Shown here one piece after another: positions 23,611-32,993 of a DNA stretch of 54,370 nt. How positions within the stretch are numbered: position 1 is the stretch's first letter; every line of letters starts with the position of its first letter. This stretch comes from Chelativorans alearensis. GTDB taxonomy: Bacteria; Pseudomonadota; Alphaproteobacteria; Rhizobiales; Rhizobiaceae. The stretch covers positions 1-54,370 of the forward strand of contig NZ_WQNI01000023.1 of assembly GCF_010993735.1 (NCBI RefSeq), read 5' to 3'. Below the pieces are notes generated by a model, which saw only the letters and a program-made list of their open reading frames with translations, made no database searches and was not told the DNA's origin. A program made the translations under genes and the position numbers.

Positions 23611-25581
23611 TCAGCTCTTCGCGCGGCGGATATCCGGCGGCGTCGCTTCATCGGCGAGGCTCGCGACGGCCTCCTCGAGCGGCAGCGAGGTCTGGTCGCG
23701 GCTGCCCAGCCGGCGGACGTTCACCGTGCCCTCCTCCGCCTCGCGCTTGCCGCAAACGAGAATGACCGGCACCTTGGCGAGCGAATGTTCGCGCACCTTG
23801 TAGTTGATCTTCTCGTTGCGCAGGTCCGTTTCCACGACGAGCCCAGCACCCTTGAGCCGGCGCGCCACCTGCTGGGCATAGTCGTCGGCGTCCGAGGTGA
23901 TGGTGGCGACCACCACCTGCAGCGGCGCGAACCACAGCGGAAAATGGCCGGCGAAGTTTTCCATCAGGATGCCCAGGAAACGCTCCATCGAGCCGCAGAT
24001 GGCGCGGTGGATCATCACCGGCTGCTTCTTCTCCGAATCGGAATCGATGTAGAAGGCGCCGAAACGCTCCGGCAGGTTGAAATCCACCTGCGTGGTGCCG
24101 CACTGCCAGTCGCGCCCGATAGCGTCCTTCAGCGTGTACTCGAACTTGGGACCGTAGAAGGTGCCCTCGCCCTCGTTGATGCCGGCCTTGATGCGGCCGC
24201 CCGATTCGGCCTCCATCTTCGCAAGCGCCCGCTTCAGGATGTCTTCGGCGTGGTCCCACATGGCGTCGGTGCCGACGCGCTTTTCCGGCCGGGTCGCAAG
24301 CTTGACCACGACCTGCTCGAAGCCGAAGTCCTCGTAGACCGACATCATCAGATCGTTGATCTTGAGGATCTCCGCCTCGAGCTGCTCCTCGGTGCAGAAG
24401 ACGTGCGCGTCGTCCTGGGTGAAGCCGCGCACGCGCATCAGCCCGTGCAGCGCGCCGGACGGCTCGTAGCGATGGACGGCGCCGAATTCGGCAAGCCGGA
24501 TCGGCAGATCGCGGTAGGATTTGAGCCCGTGCTTGAAGATCTGCACGTGGCCGGGGCAGTTCATCGGCTTCAATGCAAAGACGCGCTGGTCCTCCGCCTC
24601 CTCGTCGGCGCACTGGACGGCGAACATGTTCTCCTTGTACCAGCCCCAGTGGCCCGAGGTCTGCCACAGCGCGTGGTCGAGCACCTGCGGCGCGTTGACC
24701 TCCTCATACTCGCCATCGAGCCGGCGGCGCATGTAGGAGACGAGGTTCTGGAACATGCGCCAGCCCTTGGAATGCCAGAAGACGACGCCCGGCCCCTCCT
24801 CCTGGAAGTGGAACAGGTCCATCTCGCGGCCAAGCCGGCGGTGGTCGCGCTTTTCCGCTTCCTCCAGCATGTGGAGATACTGGTCCAGCTGCTCCTGGCT
24901 CGCCCAGGCCGTGCCGTAGATGCGGGTGAGCATGGCGTTGTCGGAATCGCCGCGCCAATAGGCGCCGGCCACCTTCATCAGCTTGAAGGCATTGCCGATC
25001 TGCCCGGTCGAGGCCATGTGCGGGCCGCGGCACAGGTCGAACCACGCCCCTTGAGCGTAGACCTTCAGGTCCTCGCCCTCAGGGATCGCGTCGATGAGCT
25101 CGACCTTGTACATCTCCCCCTTCTCGCGGAAGACCTCTTTCGCCTTCTCCCGCGACCAGACCTCCTTGGTGAAGGGTTCGTTGCGGCCGATGATCTCGCG
25201 CATCTTCTTCTCGATCGCCGGCAGGTCGTCCGGCGTGAATGGCTCGTTGCGGGCGAAATCGTAGTAGAAGCCGTTCTCGATCACCGGGCCGATGGTGACC
25301 TGCGTGCCGGGATAAAGTTCCTGAACGGCCTCGGCCATCACATGGGCGGCGTCGTGGCGGATAAGCTCCAGCGCGCGCGGGTCGTCGCGGGTGACGATCT
25401 CGATCCGCCCGCCCTGCCCCACCGGGTCTGCCAGATCGCGCAGCTCGCCATCGAGCGTGTAGGCAACCGCCTTCTTGGCCAGCGATCTGGAGATCGATTC
25501 GGCAAGCTCGGCGCCGGTGATGGCGGCGTCGTATTCTCGGGATGAACCATCGGGAAAAACAAGGGGAATGGCGTGAGCCAT
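23611..25581 (-). CDS. thrS: Threonine-tRNA ligase
   Basis: This enzyme charges tRNA-Thr. It has 656 residues in the usual order: TGS domain ([20 protein letters not shown]), the editing domain with [17 protein letters not shown] and LCRGPHMAS, then the class II core with [31 protein letters not shown] and [12 protein letters not shown]. The C-terminal anticodon-binding domain follows [19 protein letters not shown]. The zinc ligands are present. I chose ATG 25581, seven bases after AAGGAC; an ATG at 25587 is too close to that site. Confidence 0.97.
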   Translation of the reverse strand: MAHAIPLVFPDGSSREYDAAITGAELAESISRSLAKKAVAYTLDGELRDLADPVGQGGRIEIVTRDDPRALELIRHDAAHVMAEAVQELYPGTQVTIGPVIENGFYYDFARNEPFTPDDLPAIEKKMREIIGRNEPFTKEVWSREKAKEVFREKGEMYKVELIDAIPEGEDLKVYAQGAWFDLCRGPHMASTGQIGNAFKLMKVAGAYWRGDSDNAMLTRIYGTAWASQEQLDQYLHMLEEAEKRDHRRLGREMDLFHFQEEGPGVVFWHSKGWRMFQNLVSYMRRRLDGEYEEVNAPQVLDHALWQTSGHWGWYKENMFAVQCADEEAEDQRVFALKPMNCPGHVQIFKHGLKSYRDLPIRLAEFGAVHRYEPSGALHGLMRVRGFTQDDAHVFCTEEQLEAEILKINDLMMSVYEDFGFEQVVVKLATRPEKRVGTDAMWDHAEDILKRALAKMEAESGGRIKAGINEGEGTFYGPKFEYTLKDAIGRDWQCGTTQVDFNLPERFGAFYIDSDSEKKQPVMIHRAICGSMERFLGILMENFAGHFPLWFAPLQVVVATITSDADDYAQQVARRLKGAGLVVETDLRNEKINYKVREHSLAKVPVILVCGKREAEEGTVNVRRLGSRDQTSLPLEEAVASLADEATPPDIRRAKS

Positions 25582-25694
25582 GATCATGTCCTTTCTATCC
25601 AGTCCCGCATACGAGCGCGGGTGGTGTGGTCTATGGTCGGCGATGGCCGCGGGCATGCTCGGCATGCGAGCGGGCACGCGCGCTACATAATAGC

Positions 25695-25732
25695 AGAGCC
25701 GGCGCACGTAAAGGCTACGCTGCGCCGGCTCT
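25695..25732 (-). terminator. Strong hairpin between the YegP-like gene and thrS
   Basis: AGAGCCGGCGCA (25695-25706) and TGCGCCGGCTCT (25721-25732) pair perfectly over 12 bases, and CGTA with TACG extends the stem past one bulged C. It lies 37 bases after the YegP-like stop and about 110 bases before the thrS start on the same strand. It could end the upstream transcript or act in the thrS leader; no T-run is present. Confidence 0.5.
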
Positions 25733-25768
25733 CGATGCTTTGGAATTCAGGGTGGAAACCCGAAAGGC

Positions 25769-25945
25769 CTAGCTGTTGTCCTCGGTCGGCGCGTCCGGCC
25801 CGTTTTTCTTGATCGAGTCGATCGCGTTCTGCGCGCTCGCCTTGGAGGTGTATCCTTCCGTCGCGAAGATCACCTCGCTGTTGTATTTGAAGCGCACACG
25901 AAATTCGCCAGCCTTGTCCTTATAAATTTCGAACTTATGAGCCAT
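25769..25945 (-). CDS. DUF1508 (YegP-like) small protein
   Basis: This is a 58-residue protein with one YegP repeat: FEIYKDKAGEFRVRFKYNSE, VIFATEGYTSKASAQNAIDS, IKKN. The family is widespread and has no assigned activity. Proteins with one or two such units are small and cytoplasmic. The start at ATG 25945 gives the complete domain; the longer frame upstream has no similarity. Confidence 0.82.
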   Translation of the reverse strand: MAHKFEIYKDKAGEFRVRFKYNSEVIFATEGYTSKASAQNAIDSIKKNGPDAPTEDNS

Positions 25946-26049
25946 GTCGGTCAATCCCTCTCCTAAGCTGCTCAACTCAACGAGTCGTAACTTGCCAGCA
26001 GCAGGCGAGCGTAACAAGAAGAAGATGGTCGTTTAACCAGGTATCGAGC

Positions 26050-26394
26050 TTAATCGCTCCGCGGCCTTGCCGACACGCGCCAGAAGCGCCAGGGCGTGTA
26101 CCAGTGCAAATCCGCTTCCAGCGCCTCGGGCACGGGATCGATCCCGTGGGTGCCGCCTGGGCCGCAACGCATGAAGCGAAAAAGGCCCATCCAGCCGCCG
26201 GACCAAAGCCCGTGGCGGGCGATCGCCTCATAGGCGTATTCCGAGCAGGTGGGAAAATGGCGGCAGGAATTGCCGACGAAACCCGACAGGGTGAGCTGGT
26301 AGAAGCGCACGAGAGCCGTGCCGAACACGCGCCCGGGCGTTTTCGGCCAGGGGCCCCGCCAGTTGCGGGACAGTCTTGCAGGTGGCGCAGTCAA
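26050..26394 (-). CDS. yidD: Membrane protein insertion efficiency factor YidD
   Basis: This 114-residue protein helps YidC-mediated insertion of inner-membrane proteins. The family core is intact: LVRFYQLTLSGFVGNSCRHF, PTCSEYAYEAIARHGLWSGG, FRFMRCGPGGTHGIDPVP, with the conserved cysteines. The start appears to be TTG at 26394, two bases after the preceding gene's stop, with GGAGAAGG inside the end of that gene. Its usual neighbours rpmH and rnpA are absent here. Confidence 0.88.
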   Translation of the reverse strand: MTAPPARLSRNWRGPWPKTPGRVFGTALVRFYQLTLSGFVGNSCRHFPTCSEYAYEAIARHGLWSGGWMGLFRFMRCGPGGTHGIDPVPEALEADLHWYTPWRFWRVSARPRSD

Positions 26395-26396
26395 CG

Positions 26397-26843
26397 CTAC
26401 GCGGCCTTCTCCGCTCGCTTCTTCTCGATCTGGTCTATGCAGTCGACCACCGCGTCGAAGGTCAGCATGGTGGAGGCGTGGCGGGCCTTGTAGTCGCGCA
26501 CGGGCTCCAGGTATTTGAGGTCGGCAAAGCGGCCGTCGGGCGGCGGGCCGTTCTCTTTCAGCATGCGCCGCATGGTCTCGCGCACGGCCCTCAATTCCTC
26601 GGCGCTGGCGCCGACGACGTTCCGCGCCATGATGGAGGAGGATGCCTGACCGAGCGCGCAGGCACGCACCTCGTGGGCGAAGTCGCTCACCACGCCGTCG
26701 GCCATCTTCAGGTCGACCGTCACCGTGGAGCCGCACAGCCTCGAATGAGCGGTGGCGCTTGCATCCGGCTCCGCCAAACGGCCGATACGGCCGATATTGC
26801 CGGCAAAGCCAAGAATTTTCGCGTTATAGACGTCGTCGATCAT
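26397..26843 (-). CDS. NifU/IscU-like iron-sulfur cluster scaffold protein
   Basis: This 148-residue protein belongs to the IscU/SufU N-terminal domain family. Two cluster ligands are visible, SRLCGSTVTVDLK and VRACALGQASSSIMA. Where IscU or SufU has its third cysteine (K-x-x-C), this protein has DYKARHASTMLTFDA, so that ligand is absent; a Cys in VVDCIDQ follows 13 residues later. It therefore may not work as a classical scaffold. It is translated just before yidD and divergent from folE. Confidence 0.8.
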   Translation of the reverse strand: MIDDVYNAKILGFAGNIGRIGRLAEPDASATAHSRLCGSTVTVDLKMADGVVSDFAHEVRACALGQASSSIMARNVVGASAEELRAVRETMRRMLKENGPPPDGRFADLKYLEPVRDYKARHASTMLTFDAVVDCIDQIEKKRAEKAA

Positions 26844-26895
26844 GAATTTCCGCCTGAGGGCGCAGACCAGGCATGGCTTGTCGCGCATATGCCTT

Positions 26896-27067
26896 TCATT
26901 CGCGCCCCGAACAAACTATATAATGATCGTATCCGGTTGAGGGCAAGAAGGGGTAAAGATGCTCTGCCCACCGGTGCCGCGAGCCGCTTTCGGGCGGGAC
27001 TGTATACAGTTCCCAGAAAACCCGCGAAGGCTGTGAACCGTTCAACTCGTCCCTGCGTGACAGGGAC
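26896..27067 (+). promoter_or_regulatory. Promoter region and palindromes upstream of folE
   Basis: A good -10 box, TATAAT (26919-26924), has a weak -35 candidate about 18 bases upstream (TTCATT). Further down is a perfect 12-base palindrome ACTGTATACAGT (26999-27010), then a seven-base hairpin GTCCCTG/CAGGGAC (27049-27067) that ends just before the GGGAG ribosome site. The palindrome suggests a repressor site and the hairpin suggests leader control; neither is proven. Confidence 0.45.
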
Positions 27068-27085
27068 TACGGGAGACGCCTCGTC

Positions 27086-27751
27086 ATGGACGCAATTATC
27101 AAAAGCTTCCCGCCCCGTCCCGAATCGGACGTCGAGCAGGCCGCGAAGCACTATCTGGACAAGCCCGTTACCGACCGGCCGAGCCGCGAGGAGGCGGAGG
27201 CCGCCGTGCGCACGCTTCTGCGCTGGGCGGGCGACAACCCCGAGCGCGAGGGGCTGAAGGAGACGCCCGAGCGCGTGGTGAAGGCCTATCAAGAGCTGTT
27301 CTCCGGCTATGACCGGTCTCCCGTCGAGGAACTCGGCCGCACCTTCGAGGAGGTTGCCGGCTTCGACGACATGGTGCTTCTGAAGAATATCTCCTTCCAC
27401 TCCCATTGCGAGCACCACATGGTGCCGGTCATCGGCAAGGCCCATGTCGCCTACCTGCCCAAGGGCAAGGTGGTCGGCCTGTCGAAGATCGCCCGCGTGG
27501 TCGACATCTACGCCCGCCGCCTGCAGACGCAGGAGGCCATGACGGCGCAGATCGCCACGGCGATCCAGGATGTGCTCAAGCCGCGCGGTGTGGCCCTGAT
27601 GATCGAGGCGGAGCACATGTGCATGTCCATGCGCGGCATCCAGAAGCAGGGCTCGACGACACTCACCTCCACCTTCACCGGCGTCTTCAAGGAAAAGCCG
27701 GAAGAGCAGGCGCGGTTCGTCACGCTGGTCCGCGACAGCCGGAACGGCTGA
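27086..27751 (+). CDS. folE: GTP cyclohydrolase I
   Basis: This enzyme converts GTP to dihydroneopterin triphosphate, the first step of folate and pterin synthesis. It has 221 residues. The zinc and active-site motifs are present: [55 protein letters not shown] and the terminal RFVTLVRDS. The N-terminal 40 residues are a variable extension. It is followed three bases later by hisI, so the two share a transcript. Confidence 0.96.
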   Translation: MDAIIKSFPPRPESDVEQAAKHYLDKPVTDRPSREEAEAAVRTLLRWAGDNPEREGLKETPERVVKAYQELFSGYDRSPVEELGRTFEEVAGFDDMVLLKNISFHSHCEHHMVPVIGKAHVAYLPKGKVVGLSKIARVVDIYARRLQTQEAMTAQIATAIQDVLKPRGVALMIEAEHMCMSMRGIQKQGSTTLTSTFTGVFKEKPEEQARFVTLVRDSRNG

Positions 27752-27754
27752 TCC

Positions 27755-28168
27755 ATGCCGGGAATCACTTTTTCACCACCCTCCTCCGACAAAGGTGAAC
27801 TCGAAGAAGGCGCGGCGTTCACGCCGCGTTTCGATGCCGATGGGCTGATAACGGCCGTCGTCACAGATGCCGGCGACGGCGGGTTGCTCATGGTCGCGCA
27901 TATGAATGCGGAGGCGCTCTCCAAAACGCTTGAGACCGGCATTGCCCACTACTGGTCGCGCTCGCGCCGCACTTTGTGGAAGAAGGGCGAGACGTCGGGC
28001 AACGTCCAGTACGTCGAAAGTGTAAGCACCGATTGCGACCAGGATGCCGTGCACCTCATCGTGCGGGTCGCCGGCGATGGTGCAACCTGTCACACCGGAC
28101 GGCGTTCTTGCTTCTACAGGAGTGTGAGTCTGGATCGCGATCGTCCCGTCCTCGTAGCAAAAAGTTGA
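27755..28168 (+). CDS. hisI: Phosphoribosyl-AMP cyclohydrolase
   Basis: This enzyme opens the adenine ring of PR-AMP in histidine synthesis. It has 137 residues and no fused HisE domain. Motifs are [39 protein letters not shown], the metal site [11 protein letters not shown] and the zinc cysteines in [12 protein letters not shown]. It is a cyclohydrolase like its neighbour folE; the two often sit together in rhizobia. Confidence 0.95.
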   Translation: MPGITFSPPSSDKGELEEGAAFTPRFDADGLITAVVTDAGDGGLLMVAHMNAEALSKTLETGIAHYWSRSRRTLWKKGETSGNVQYVESVSTDCDQDAVHLIVRVAGDGATCHTGRRSCFYRSVSLDRDRPVLVAKS

Positions 28169-28273
28169 TGCTACTCATCCAACTGGCGGGGTGGCTTCGA
28201 ATCGCAGCCGTGCTCATATTCATAAATTAGATACGACCCTGCGCCAGTATGGGGCCGGGACGAGGAGATGACG

Positions 28274-29257
28274 ATGCTCGATCGCATACAGCATCGCGCG
28301 AAGCAGGAAGGGCTGGAGCCGGCCGCGCCGCCACCGCTTGCTTCGACGCCCGTGCCGCAGCCCGAGAAGCTGCCGTCGATCGCGCTCGCGCTGGGCGGGG
28401 GTGCGGCGCGCGGCTGGGCCCATATCGGCGTCTTGAGGGCGCTGGACGAGGCGGCCATCCCCATCGGCATGATCGCCGGCACATCCATCGGCGCGCTCGT
28501 CGGCGGCTGCTATCTGGCCGGCAAGCTGGACGAATTGGAGGAATTCGCCCGCTCCCTGACGCGCCGGCGCATCTTCGGCCTGCTCGACCTCAGTTTCGGC
28601 GGCAGCGGCCTGTTCGGCGGCATGAAGCTGACCAGCCGCATGGAAGAGCACCTGAAGGACGTGACCTTCACCGAATTGGTGAGACCCTTCGTGTGCGTGG
28701 CGGCGGAAATCCGCACCGGCCACGAGGTGTGGCTGTCCAACGGCTCGCTGATCACCGCCATGCGCGCCTCCTACGCGCTGCCCGGCGTGTTCGAGCCGGT
28801 GGTCTGCAACGGCCGCGTTCTGGTCGACGGCGCGCTGGTGAACCCGGTGCCGGTGTCGGTATGCCGCGCGTATGAGCAGCCGCTGGTGGTGGCCGTCAAC
28901 CTGCACTACGACCTTTTCGGCCGCGCCGCGGTCATCAAGCATTCGGCCGACCTGCCGGATATGGAAGACAAGCAGCTGAACGGCAGGAAGACGCCGCTGG
29001 TGGTGGACAAGGGGCCGCGCCAGCGTGAGTCGCGCCTGGGGATCACCGGCGTCATGGTCGAGGCGTTCAATATCATCCAGGACCGCATCTCGCGGGCCCG
29101 CATGGCCGGCGACCCGCCCGACATGTCGCTGCAGCCCAAGCTCGGCCATATCGGGCTTACCGAGTTCTACCGCGCGGACGAGGCCATCAAGCTGGGCTAT
29201 GACGCAACGAAGGCGCAGCTTCCGGAGCTGCAGCGGGTCTTGAGCGTGCTTGCCTAG
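28274..29257 (+). CDS. Patatin-like phospholipase
   Basis: This 327-residue serine hydrolase has the patatin dyad: oxyanion loop LALGGGAARGWAHIGVL, nucleophile elbow GTSIGALVGG, and the aspartate in DGALVNPVPVS. It should hydrolyse acyl esters in lipids. No signal peptide is seen, and a short proline-rich start precedes the domain. GAGGAG at 28262-28267 abuts an ATG at 28268; the ATG at 28274, six bases away, is the better start. The C-terminal 100 residues are family-typical. Confidence 0.88.
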   Translation: MLDRIQHRAKQEGLEPAAPPPLASTPVPQPEKLPSIALALGGGAARGWAHIGVLRALDEAAIPIGMIAGTSIGALVGGCYLAGKLDELEEFARSLTRRRIFGLLDLSFGGSGLFGGMKLTSRMEEHLKDVTFTELVRPFVCVAAEIRTGHEVWLSNGSLITAMRASYALPGVFEPVVCNGRVLVDGALVNPVPVSVCRAYEQPLVVAVNLHYDLFGRAAVIKHSADLPDMEDKQLNGRKTPLVVDKGPRQRESRLGITGVMVEAFNIIQDRISRARMAGDPPDMSLQPKLGHIGLTEFYRADEAIKLGYDATKAQLPELQRVLSVLA

Positions 29258-29278
29258 GCCAGATCATCGTTTCTGAAA

Positions 29279-31060
29279 TCAATCTCCGGCCGCATCGGTG
29301 ATGCGGAACTGCACGGAGCGCGAGCCGTTCCAGTGATTGGCGGCGAGCGAGCCGGCGACGTGGATCGTGGCGCCCCGGCGCGAAAGCAGGAACTCACCCA
29401 GCCCGCTCTCGGCGGCGCGGAAGGCGATGGCCTGCAGCCGCGCGCCTGAATGGGTGCGCAGGTCGGCGCGCACATGGCCGTTGCCGACGACACTGGCATC
29501 GGCAAGGCGGTGGCGCGGCAGCGCCAGTATCGGCGCGGGATGGCCCGAGCCGTAGGGCCCGGCGGCCTCGAGCGTGTCGAGAAGCGCGAAGGTGGCGCCC
29601 TCGGCCGAAAGTGCGGCGTCGATGCGCAGGCTCTCGGCGGCGCGCAGCGCCGTCACGGCCGATCCCGCCTTTTCCTCGAAGAAGGCGCGCAGGCGCCCGA
29701 GATTCTTGCGCTCGACGGTGATGCCGGCGGCCATGGCGTGCCCGCCGCCTTTCACCAGAAGCCCTTCGCAGACCGCCTCGCGCACCAGCTTGCCTAGATC
29801 GAAGCCGGGGATCGAGCGGCCGGAGCCGGTGCCCGTGCGATTGCCGTCGAAGGCGATGGCGAAGGTGGGGCGGCGGGCGTGGTCCTTCAGCCGCGAGGCG
29901 ATCAGGCCGACGATGCCGGCGTGCCAGCCTTCGCTCGCCGTCACCAGCACGGCCGGCCCGTCGCCGGCCGCCAGCTCCGCGTCGGCCTCGGCGCGCGCCT
30001 CGGCCAGCATGGCCACCTCCATCGCCTGGCGCTCCTGGTTCAGCCGGTCGAGGGTGGCGGCGATCGTCTCCGCCTCGCTAGGATCGGATGTCGCCAGAAG
30101 ATTGCTGCCGAGCGCGGCATTGCCGATCCGCCCGCCGGCATTGATGCGCGGGCCGATGAGGAAGCCGAAGTGATAGGGATTGAGCGGCTCGCCGATGCGC
30201 GCGAGACGGGCGAGCGCGGCAAGCCCCGGCGTCTGCATCTGTCTTGCCGCCGCCAGGCCCTTGACGACGAAGGCGCGGTTGACGCCGATGAGCGGCACCA
30301 CGTCGCAGACGGTCGCCAGCGCCACGAGATCGAGCAGCATGAGCAGATCGAAGGGCGGCGTGGCGGGCAGCTTCTCCCGCAGGATGCGGCTCGTGCGCAC
30401 CAGCGTCAGGAAGACGACACCGGCCGCGCACAGATGCCCCTGACCGGAAAGATCGTCCTCGCGGTTGGGGTTGACGACGGGCACCCCATCGGGAAGCGCC
30501 CCGCCCACCTGGTGGTGATCCAGCACCACGACGTCGGCCCCCGCCTCTTCTGCCGCGGCGATGGCCTCGGCGCTGTTGGTGCCGCAGTCGACGGTGACGA
30601 TGAGCCTGGCGCGCCCGGCAAGCTCGCGCATGGCCGACGGATTGGGGCCGTAGCCTTCGAAGATGCGGTCGGGGATGTAGATCTCGGCTTCAACGCCGTA
30701 ATGGGCGAGGAAGCGCTTCATCATGGCCGAGGAGGCAGCGCCGTCGACGTCGTAATCGCCGAAGATCGCCACGCGCTCGCGCCGCCTTGCCGCCTCGGCA
30801 ATGCGCGCTGCCGCCTTTTCCATGTCGGTCAGGGATGCCGGATCGGGCAGGAGGTCGCGGATGGAGGGGGTGAGAAAGGACGCCGCCTCGTCAAGACCCA
30901 CGCCGCGCCCCGCCAGAACGCGGGCGACGATCTCCGGCATTCCATGGCTTTGCGCCATGCCGAGCGCCAGGTTCTCGCCACGCGCATCCAGCCGATGCTC
31001 CCACGAGACCCCGCGCGCCGACTTCCTGACGTCGAGAAAATACCGCCTTTCGCCGCTCAA
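29279..31060 (-). CDS. recJ: Single-stranded-DNA-specific exonuclease RecJ
   Basis: This 5'-3' exonuclease works in recombination and mismatch repair. It has 593 residues. The DHH-family motifs are present: AIFGDYDVDGAASSAMMKRF, IVTVDCGTNSAEAI, VVLDHHQVGGALPD, and the DHHA1 part GSGRSIPGFDLGKLVREA, LVKGGGHAMAAGITVE. The start is TTG at 31060, preceded by GGGAGATAAGGG. It is transcribed after glpX on the same strand. Confidence 0.95.
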   Translation of the reverse strand: MSGERRYFLDVRKSARGVSWEHRLDARGENLALGMAQSHGMPEIVARVLAGRGVGLDEAASFLTPSIRDLLPDPASLTDMEKAAARIAEAARRRERVAIFGDYDVDGAASSAMMKRFLAHYGVEAEIYIPDRIFEGYGPNPSAMRELAGRARLIVTVDCGTNSAEAIAAAEEAGADVVVLDHHQVGGALPDGVPVVNPNREDDLSGQGHLCAAGVVFLTLVRTSRILREKLPATPPFDLLMLLDLVALATVCDVVPLIGVNRAFVVKGLAAARQMQTPGLAALARLARIGEPLNPYHFGFLIGPRINAGGRIGNAALGSNLLATSDPSEAETIAATLDRLNQERQAMEVAMLAEARAEADAELAAGDGPAVLVTASEGWHAGIVGLIASRLKDHARRPTFAIAFDGNRTGTGSGRSIPGFDLGKLVREAVCEGLLVKGGGHAMAAGITVERKNLGRLRAFFEEKAGSAVTALRAAESLRIDAALSAEGATFALLDTLEAAGPYGSGHPAPILALPRHRLADASVVGNGHVRADLRTHSGARLQAIAFRAAESGLGEFLLSRRGATIHVAGSLAANHWNGSRSVQFRITDAAGD

Positions 31061-31198
31061 CCCTTATCTCCCGTCCTTGAAAGGACGATAGAGGGATGGT
31101 GGCCGCGATGAAAGGATCATGACGCCGCGAGCGGCGGCATCTGGGCTTTCGTCCACGAAATCCCCAGAGGAATTGTGTCCGCTCCGCCTGACACTCCC

Positions 31199-32185
31199 TT
31201 AGAACTTATCCAAGTCCTGGTGTTGCGCCTTGATCTCGCGCACCGTGCGGGAGGAGGAGCGCATGACGATGGTGTGGGTGTCGATCGACCCGCGGCCGAA
31301 CTTCACGCCCGCAAGCATGTTGCCGTCCGTCACCCCGGTGGCGGCGAAGAGGACATCGCCGCTTGCCATCTCGTCCATACGGTAGACCTTCTTTGGGTCG
31401 GCAATGCCCATCTTGGCGGCGCGCGCCAGCTTCTCCTCCGTGTTGAGCTGCAGGCGCCCCTGCATCTGGCCGCCGATGCAGCGCAAGGCGGCGGCGGCCA
31501 GGACGCCCTCGGGCGCACCACCGATGCCCATGTAGATGTCGATGCCGGTCTCGTCCGGATCGGTCGTGTGGATGACACCTGCGACGTCGCCGTCGCCGAT
31601 CAGGCGGATCGCCGCGCCCGTCGCCCGCACGGCCTCGACGAGGCGCGCATGGCGCGGGCGGTCGAGGATGCAGGCGGTGATCTCGGAGACGGGCACGCCC
31701 TTGGCCTTGGCGAGGTTCTCGATGTTTTCGACCGCCGGCGCGTCGAGATCGACGATGCCTTCGGGATAGCCGGGGCCGATGGCGATCTTCTCCATGTAGA
31801 CGTCGGGCGCGTAGAGCAGGCTGCCACGCTCGGCGATGGCGATGACGGCCAGCGCGTTGGGCAGGTTCTTGGCGCAGATGGTGGTGCCTTCGAGCGGATC
31901 GAGCGCGATGTCGACCGCCGGCCCCTCGCCGACACCCACCTCCTCGCCGATATAGAGCATCGGCGCCTCGTCGCGCTCGCCCTCGCCGATGACCACAGTG
32001 CCGGAGATCGGCAGGCGGTTCAGCTCCGTGCGCATGGCATCGACGGCCGCCTGGTCGGCCGCCTTCTCATCGCCACGCCCGCGCAGCCTTGCCGCGGCCA
32101 CAGCCGCGCGCTCGGTGACGCGGACAAGCTCGAGCGTTAGGATCCGGTCGAGACCGGTCTGCGGGTTTTTCGGCATGAAGGTCAT
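31199..32185 (-). CDS. glpX: Class II fructose-1,6-bisphosphatase
   Basis: This gluconeogenic enzyme removes phosphate from fructose-1,6-bisphosphate. It has 328 residues. Signature segments are VVIGEGERDEAPMLYIGEEV, the metal loop ALDPLEGTTICAKN, and GIDIYMGIGGAPEGVLAAAA. The start at ATG 32185 follows GGAG by seven bases; an ATG at 32176 is also possible. In related genomes I recall glpX following hom directly; here a toxin-antitoxin pair lies between them. Confidence 0.94.
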   Translation of the reverse strand: MTFMPKNPQTGLDRILTLELVRVTERAAVAAARLRGRGDEKAADQAAVDAMRTELNRLPISGTVVIGEGERDEAPMLYIGEEVGVGEGPAVDIALDPLEGTTICAKNLPNALAVIAIAERGSLLYAPDVYMEKIAIGPGYPEGIVDLDAPAVENIENLAKAKGVPVSEITACILDRPRHARLVEAVRATGAAIRLIGDGDVAGVIHTTDPDETGIDIYMGIGGAPEGVLAAAALRCIGGQMQGRLQLNTEEKLARAAKMGIADPKKVYRMDEMASGDVLFAATGVTDGNMLAGVKFGRGSIDTHTIVMRSSSRTVREIKAQHQDLDKF

Positions 32186-32397
32186 CCCTGTACTCCGGAA
32201 AAGGCGCGGCTGGGGCGCGGGTCGCGGATGTTCATCCACCCCTTGTGGCAAAGAGACGGAGGGACGGCAAGAGCCGTCCTGCCCTTCTACTAACTTGAAT
32301 CGATTGAATAAATGTGACGCGCTGTCTTCGTTTCCGGCGAAACGGACCGGCAAGGACACGATTGAACAATTGTAGTTTATAGATTACAGAACCATAT

Positions 32398-32703
32398 ATG
32401 GCGGTGCTGAAGCAAACGGAGACGTTCAGAAAGTGGAGAGAGCGTCTCAAGGACCGCCGGGCACGTACACTGATCGCGTCACGGCTGGACCGGCTTGCCT
32501 ATGGTCACACCGGAGACGTTTCTCCCGTGGGAAACGGCGTTAGCGAACTGCGCATCCACTATGGCCCCGGCTACCGCATCTACTTCACACAGCGTGGGGA
32601 CCAAATCATCGTCCTCTTGTGTGATGGCGACAAGAGCACACAGACCAAGGACATAAAGGCAGCCAAGCGACCGGCGGCCGAATGGAGCGAACAAGATGGC
32701 TGA
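32398..32703 (+). CDS. HigB/RelE-type addiction module toxin
   Basis: This 101-residue protein is a RelE/ParE-fold toxin of the addiction-module killer subfamily. Its pattern is FRKWRERLKDRRARTLIASR, GNGVSELRIHYGPGYRIYFT, IIVLLCDGDKSTQTKDIKAA. The basic residues expected for mRNA cleavage are present. It is the first gene of a toxin-first (HigBA-like) pair and overlaps the antidote gene by eight bases. The pair runs opposite to glpX and hom on either side, so it looks inserted. Confidence 0.87.
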   Translation: MAVLKQTETFRKWRERLKDRRARTLIASRLDRLAYGHTGDVSPVGNGVSELRIHYGPGYRIYFTQRGDQIIVLLCDGDKSTQTKDIKAAKRPAAEWSEQDG

Positions 32704-32983
32704 AAAACTGACAACCTATGATCCCGCCGAGGATTTGGATTCAGAGGAGGCGATCGCCACCTTCATGGCTGCAGCCTTCGAGACCCATGATGCGGGATAT
32801 ATCGCTCACGCCCTCGGGGTTGCCGCACGCGCAAAGGGCATGACCGAAATCGCGAGGGAAACGGGACTTTCCCGGGAACAGCTCTATCGTTCATTCAGCG
32901 CGCGCGGCAATCCGACCTTGAAAACCACGCTCGCCGTCATGCGCGCGCTCGGCGTCGACGTGACCGCCAAGCCGCACGTTTGA
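32696..32983 (+). CDS. HigA-like addiction module antidote (HTH)
   Basis: This 95-residue protein matches the antidote partner of the toxin above. The N-terminus TTYDPAEDLDSEEAIATFMA binds the toxin in this family. The second half is an XRE-like helix-turn-helix (MTEIARETGLSREQLYRSFS, GNPTLKTTLAVMRALGVDV). It should neutralise the toxin and repress the shared promoter. Confidence 0.88.
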   Translation: MAEKLTTYDPAEDLDSEEAIATFMAAAFETHDAGYIAHALGVAARAKGMTEIARETGLSREQLYRSFSARGNPTLKTTLAVMRALGVDVTAKPHV

Positions 32984-32993
32984 TGCGCAAGGG

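Noticed and set aside
32362-32385. A -35/-10 promoter (TTGAAC and TATAGA) for the HigBA-type pair
   Set aside because: The boxes are only about ten bases apart, too close for a sigma-70 promoter; the stretch is AT-rich but I cannot support specific boxes.
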